From NCBI GenBank assembly GCA_023333565.1, contig JAJKFH010003599.1:186001-250000 (forward strand): a stretch of DNA of 64,000 bases, given 5' to 3'. Below are positions 58,950-64,000 of the stretch, one piece after another. Origin of the DNA: Puffinus mauretanicus. Its lineage: Eukaryota; Chordata; Aves; Procellariiformes; Procellariidae. How positions within the stretch are numbered: the first letter of the stretch is position 1; the number at the start of each line of letters is the position of its first letter. The translations under genes were made by a program, and so were the position numbers. The notes beneath the pieces are model-generated. The model made no database searches. It saw nothing but the letters and a program-made list of their open reading frames with translations, and was not told the origin of the DNA.

Positions 58950-61900
58950 ATTATGTTTCTGGATAGTCATCTGCCTCCAATGAAATATTGTTATCCCTGA
59001 TAATGCTTAACATAAAAAAACCCACAACTAAGTGTGTTTAAACAGAATATTTTCTTAAACCTCATGTGCAACTCAGCCACACAGGCTATAAACGGCTTTG
59101 ATGTTGCTCTGATCTATTGTGCCACTGGAATACCAATTCTTCATTTCTGAGCGCATTAAATAATATTGTCTGGCAACAAATCAAAACCCAGGAGACCACG
59201 ATTACAGCAAATAATTTTATTTGATGAGTTTTTGTTAAATGGGTTTTGAACATGATCTTGATTTTTCTTTTGTCCAGTTTATTAAAGATGTGATAAATTG
59301 TTTACCTATTTGTAACATCCCTCTGATTACAGATGTACCAAGAAACAGTACAGGCAGGTATGTGGATGAGAGCTTGGACAACTGAAGATGATTTTAAAGA
59401 AACCTTTGGGGTTTTTTGTTATGATTCTGTGAGTACCAGCTGTGTTTCTGGATCAAGAACTGAACTTTCGTTCTTTGAAAGAATGCCAAGGCCTTTCCTG
59501 TTTATGTCCAGCACCTTCATGTAGTATTATTAATACACTAAGAGTGCCTCGAGGCTCATCTTAAACTGTACAAGACAGTGCCCTGCCAAAGGAGTTCTGA
59601 AATAAAAATGAAAAGCAAAGAGCACAATTAGCAGCACTTTGCATATGAAAAACCAAGGCGCAGGGGGTGCCCCAAAGCTTGACCTTCAGGACTGGGCTTC
59701 CAGGTGAGTACAGACCCTACCAAGAGCAGCTTGGCCATACTCGAGCATGCCCAGCAGCACACCTGGGCTCACCCCTGGCAGAGCACCAGTGAAGCCAGCC
59801 CCCACAAGCCCGCTCACAGGCATCCCTGGCTACCATCAAAATGGGAGGGTGGGCAGGAGGCAGACCGTGCCATGCTGCCTGAGGCAGATCCAGAGACCCC
59901 TCCTTCAGAGAAGAGTGGCCCCCGCCAGAAAGATGGTGAGTGTGTTTGCTGGGGAGAGCTTGTCAACGCCTGAGCTGGGCTTCCCGGGGTTCTCTAGGTG
60001 GGTTGTGCTCACAGAAACACGGGTAGACCTCAACAAACCCAGAAACTGAAGCACGTGACAATTCTAGACATTGTTGGCTGGTCCTTCTTTCCTTCTTTGT
60101 GTTGGCTGTTTTAGCCAAGGCTAAGTTACCAGCCTCTTTGGCAAGGCCAACAGAGGCAGAGTCACCTTCAAGCTGTAAGCAGCACCGTTGCGATGAGCAA
60201 ACGCAAAGACGACTGCTAATGCAGCAGGGTGATTCCTGGAGATCCAGGCCTTCAGCAGGCCTGCTGCTGGATGCACAGATCCCTAAACTTAACGCAGAGG
60301 AGGTGGGAGAGACATGAGGAGTGCACAGGTTTAAAGCAGCAGTCTTAACGAGGCACAAGGTGGAAGCAGAAAAGCCAGAGGGGACGGCAGCTGTCAAGAT
60401 GAGAAATAAAATGACTAAGCAGGATGCTCAGTTGCAAGAAAACAGCAGGAAAGAAGGAGGCAAGTTCTTAAAATATTGCCATGGACCTAAAGAGGGGAGA
60501 CAAGGACTAAAAGTAGGTAAAATAATAAAAAGCTAACAAAACCCCCACCTGCCAAGAGTATCAATAAAAATGGTAGGCGCAAAGGCAAAGGACATTTTCC
60601 TGGCAGCAAGAAGCACAGATGGTCAAATATATAAAACATGAGCCTATATGGGTTTTTCATCTGTGTTACAATTCCCATGAATGAATGCAGAGGAAAAATG
60701 TGTACCTGGATTATGTTAAGTGTGAGCAAACTATGGATTTGTATTCATGAATATTCTCACCATAAAGCCATGTTAAAGATTTTTAAATCCTCTTCAGTTA
60801 GGTCTGATAGCAGTATCATAGATTAGCAATGCATTTGGTGAGGTGTATTCATGCAAGGTGGGAATGGAAATATGAAGAATTCTGAAGAGATTTATTTTAA
60901 ACATACTGGCGCTTGCCGCATCTTCACGTCAGGAGTTGGGTAAAATAATACCTAAGCTAAGTTTGTAGCAAATCATGGAATTAGAAGGCATTACCAGTCA
61001 CTCTGTCATTCTGCTAGAAGGCATTCCTGTATTTAACATACAAATATGTACTATTGTCGCTGTTGTAATCCCTGCTTGTGCAAATACTCAATGAACATGG
61101 TACAAAGTTTCCGCCAACATCCAGTTGCCAAGCTGCAGCTGAACTCTGTCCACGTTCTCAGTGACTGAGAGCATGCTATTTTTAATCCTGCTTGAAAAAT
61201 AATTTACATGGCAGATATAGCCGAGCTGTATAATTGTACTTGACTTCTGCAACAGTACCCTTAAAGCCTAGTTACATCATTTGAAGCAGCATATTTCAAG
61301 GAGACAATATTCCAAGGATAATGAAATCCCAGCAGAATAAAGACTCTGGAAGGGACCATCTCTGCAGCCCCTAAAAGTCAGGAAGAATGGGGAAACCATC
61401 TTTGGGAAGGGAGCAGACCCCAGCCCCTGGGTCAACCAGTGAGCCTGGACTTGTGCCCTTACCGACGCTTTAGAAGCGGCCTGGCCAAAGGCCCATTGCA
61501 TATCTTTACACTGACGCTGAAGCAAGCTATTTGCTCAGTTTTGCTTAGATTCCTTCTGAAGAAGAATGAGCTGTTTTGAGGCTGGGAGGACAACCAAGGG
61601 AACCACAGCTCAGGACTGAAGCATGAATCAAAGTGACAATGTAAATACGCAAATATGAACCCAAACCAAGCAAAAAAAGGAAATATCAAAACTTATCGCC
61701 ATTCCAACCTTGATGGGGTCATTCGAAGTAAGTTATATGCTTTTTTTCAGCCATGAGCCATATTCAGCCTTACAATATGTTTAAGCATTGTACATTAATT
61801 TAAAAAAAAATTGTGCAAGGGCACCTATGATTTGAAGTTGTCCCTTGAAGGCAGCCTGAGCTCTCTTTTCAGTGCAGAAATTTCTCTGATATTTTGTTCC

Positions 61901-62808
61901 TTTGTTGTGGCTCTGTACTAGTTGGCTTGGTCAGCATATACTTGCTTCCTTCTTTGTCATGTTGTTTTGTAATGAACTCCTATTTCAGCATGGGGCCGCT
62001 TCTCATTTTGCCTTATAACACAGGCATGTGGTAAGTGGCTCCAGGAAGGAGCCAAAACATATGTTTCCTTATGGCACTAATTAATTAGTCATATGCACAC
62101 TCAATACTTAATTGCTATTGTACACTCTAGCCTGTTTGACTTCTGTGAAAATGTCTGACTTTACACCTATCTCAATTAGAATCACATGCCACGGTGAAAA
62201 GTGCCTGTAGTTTCTACAACTGAGAGAAGCAAAATTTCACTACTCACGCCATTAATTCCTAGCACAACACTTTTTAAAAAAAAAATCTTCTGCACTGTGC
62301 TCAATACATCTTCTAATATAACCAAGCCTGGAAGCATAAAGCATCTGTGCTCTACTTAAAACTGCTGATATGACAAAGAAAAACCTCTTCCTCAGGACTA
62401 CTGCTCCTCTCCTGTAGCATAACAAGTGCTAGTCAACCACAAGTGCTCCTAAGAATGGCTACTTTTAGTGCTTCTTACCAATAACAGGCAGAGGTTTTGC
62501 CCATTAAGGGTTTTATTTTCCATCTTACAATAGTGACGACCATTTGGAGTTTTGCCCATCCCTCTCTGTGCTGAATTTTTAGGTATTTATAACATTTCTA
62601 TGGTACTTACCGCCATATTACCAAAGCCCCTCACACTCATTAATCTCCCATACAAATTGTTCCTTTGTTCATTTCTTAGATGACTTAGATCAAGACCACA
62701 GCCTCTTAAGCAGATCTAGCAGGAAAAAAGAAATTGAGAGTAAATTAGATATTCTTATTTTCTCATTACTTTTCCACTTTAAGCGTTCCTGAAATAGCCA
62801 GAACGATT

Positions 62809-62831
62809 AAAACAAACAAACAAACAAAAAA
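62809..62831 (+). repeat. (AAAC)n microsatellite
   Basis: Four or more AAAC units end in a short A run, about 50 bases before the CR1 copy. Confidence 0.9.
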
Positions 62832-62879
62832 GCCACAGGCTAAATTTTACCCTTAAAAATGTATGGGTGACTGTGAATT

Positions 62880-63318
62880 TGGAGTCCAGCAAAAGGCCAT
62901 GAAGATGATGAAGGGACTGGAGCATCTCCCCTATGAGGAAAGGCTGAGAGAGCTGGGACTGTTCAGTCTGGAGAAGAGAAGGCTCAAGGGGATCTCATCA
63001 ATGTGTACAAATACCTGAAGGGAGGGTGCAAAGAGGACGGAGCCAGGATCTTTTCAGTGGTGCCCAGTGACACGACCAGAGGCAATGGGCACAAACCAAA
63101 ACACAGGAGGTTCCCTTGGAACATCAGGAAACACTTTTTCACTGTGAGGGTGACTGAGCACTGGCACAGGTTGCCCAGAAAGGTGGTGGAGTCTCCCTTC
63201 TTGGAAGGGAGACATGGTCCTGGGCAGCTGGCTCTAGGTGGCCCTGCTTGAGCAGGGGGCTTGGACCAGATGACCTCCAGAGGTCCCTTCCAACCTCAAC
63301 CATTCTGTGATTTTGTGA
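62880..63318 (+). mobile_element. 5'-truncated CR1 LINE, plus strand
   Basis: This is a classic avian CR1 3' end of about 439 bp. It begins inside ORF2, passes the ORF2 C-terminus and the short 3' untranslated region ('ttggaccagatgacctccag', 'aggtcccttccaacctcaa'), and ends with the diagnostic 8-bp tail ATTCTGTG-ATTTTGTG at 63302-63317. Severe 5' truncation is normal for CR1. I see no clear target-site duplication, which is also usual for this family. Similarity to the remembered consensus is high, so it is younger than the 38.3-kb copy. Confidence 0.96.
62883..63237 (+). pseudogene. CR1 ORF2 C-terminal fragment, frameshifted
   Basis: The frame opening at 62883 reads [20 protein letters not shown] and continues through [13 protein letters not shown], as in the ORF2 C-terminal region after the reverse transcriptase. 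One base appears lost near 62990, after which the normal peptide resumes in another frame ([10 protein letters not shown], then [10 protein letters not shown] and [13 protein letters not shown]). A second disruption near 63205 removes a short stretch before MVLG, and the usual stop appears as TAG at 63235-63237. The fragment carries no catalytic motif and cannot be functional. Confidence 0.88.
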
Positions 63319-63575
63319 ACTCCATAGGACCCAGGTCTGAATGTGTCTCCAAAGACAGAATGCAGATCATTTTATTTTAAAACCAGGGTAAAACATTGCA
63401 TGTCCTTCAGGCCACTGCACAGGCTTATTCTGAGAAGTGCATGTTAAAGATAATCGTTAGAGCAAAGTTCTGAGAGTTTATAAGTTATTCAGTGTAATAA
63501 CTTTACTAATAAACTAGTATTAAACCAAAACTTTGAGGTGCACTGGATTTGTGAATGGAAGCTGGATAAATGGGC

Positions 63576-63611
63576 AGAATAACTAATGAACTCAGAATAA
63601 CTAATGAACTC
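63576..63611. repeat. 18-bp perfect tandem duplication
   Basis: AGAATAACTAATGAACTC occurs twice back to back (63576-63593 and 63594-63611) with no mismatch. Confidence 0.97.
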
Positions 63612-63804
63612 GAAATACACCCACATGTAGGGATCTGATACGCAAGCAGGATGGTTTACCAGGAAAAAGTTGTGGTGCTTGCCATTCTCAGCTGTCCATC
63701 TTCTTCTCTCTGAGGTCCCAATCCTCCATGGCCACACAAACTTCAGCTGTTCTTGAAGCAGTTGCTGGGTGACCTCAGTTTCTAAGCCAGTATTAAGAAA
63801 AGTT

Positions 63805-63862
63805 TTAATATATCAGGGTGTTATTTTCTTTTCTTAATATATCAGAGTGTTATTTCCATAGC
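63805..63862. repeat. 29-bp near-perfect tandem duplication
   Basis: Two adjacent units begin TTAATATATCAGGGTGTTAT and TTAATATATCAGAGTGTTAT. They differ by one substitution in the first 20 bases and diverge only near the ends. Confidence 0.9.
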
Positions 63863-64000
63863 TCAGAAACTGGTAGGCGAGCAAATGTAATGCCCCTTGT
63901 AATGAGGGCAGAATGGCCAGCTGAAGTGAAAACTTTTTCATACCAACAATACTAACCTATGCCTGGGAACATATAGAAGACTGAATTGTTTACAAGCAAA

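Larger units (their letters stand above)
51181..62808. other. Unique, mainly AT-rich non-coding DNA
   Basis: No recognisable gene. Notable contents are an A24 run at 54148-54171, AT-rich blocks with TAAT/ATTA cores at 56860-57010 and 58890-59290, and a GC-richer stretch at 59640-60330 with two good donor-like sites (59703|59704 and 59935|59936). A 14-bp palindrome, CAGCAGGCCTGCTG, lies at 60253-60266. Confidence 0.5.
63319..64000. other. Unique non-coding DNA with two tandem duplications
   Basis: No gene seen. An 8-bp AT hairpin (AAGTTATT/AATAACTT) lies at 63482-63503. The two tandem duplications are listed separately. Confidence 0.5.

Noticed and set aside
60960..61030. 'aatcatggaattagaaggcattacc', another faint CR1-tail resemblance
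   Set aside because: Only scattered matches and no continuing CR1 body.
1..64000. CRISPR arrays, operons, phage or other prokaryotic systems
   Set aside because: No regularly spaced repeats, no dense coding and no prokaryotic gene families; CR1 and the avian LTR show this is bird DNA.

Overview
The window looks like bird nuclear DNA, most likely Neoaves. Three kinds of evidence point there: two CR1 retrotransposon copies, a solo ERV LTR of a type familiar from many neoavian genomes, and worn MIR-like SINE remnants. I found no exon of a recognisable protein-coding gene, no tRNA, rRNA or known small RNA, and nothing prokaryotic. Open frames reach about 185 codons, but the longer ones resemble no family I know and many start at non-ATG codons, so I treat them as chance. 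The best reading is a gene desert or the inside of a very large intron.

Layout. 1-7.5 kb: unique AT-rich DNA with one MIR-like SINE (about 3640-3742). 7560-8183: a 624-bp solo LTR on the minus strand with a perfect 5-bp target-site duplication (GTCTT), a CRE, a TATA box, a polyadenylation signal and an expanded trinucleotide microsatellite. 8.2-38.3 kb: unique sequence with microsatellites, several perfect inverted repeats, MIR-like fragments near 21.5 and 32 kb, and two weak exon-like intervals (10378-10465, 17890-17981). 38325-38835: a minus-strand CR1 that joins the linker before the reverse transcriptase directly to the ORF2 C-terminus, with the reverse-transcriptase core missing. 39140-39252: the clearest MIR-like SINE. 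42-51 kb: three small CpG-rich patches (42.1, 44.7 and 51.05 kb), a long CA/TG palindrome (46.5 kb) and a pyrimidine-rich domain (48.9-50.3 kb). 51-62.8 kb: unique AT-rich DNA with homeodomain-type TAAT/ATTA cores. 62880-63318: a plus-strand 3' end of CR1 with its 8-bp tail. 63.6-63.9 kb: two young tandem duplications.

No genes here can be said to work together. The parts with possible regulatory activity are the CpG patches, the LTR promoter and the AT-rich blocks. I did not find a convincing undescribed biological system. The leads most worth checking are the hairpins at 22153, 28465 and 46514, the CpG patch at 44.67 kb, and the short sequences that recur across the window.
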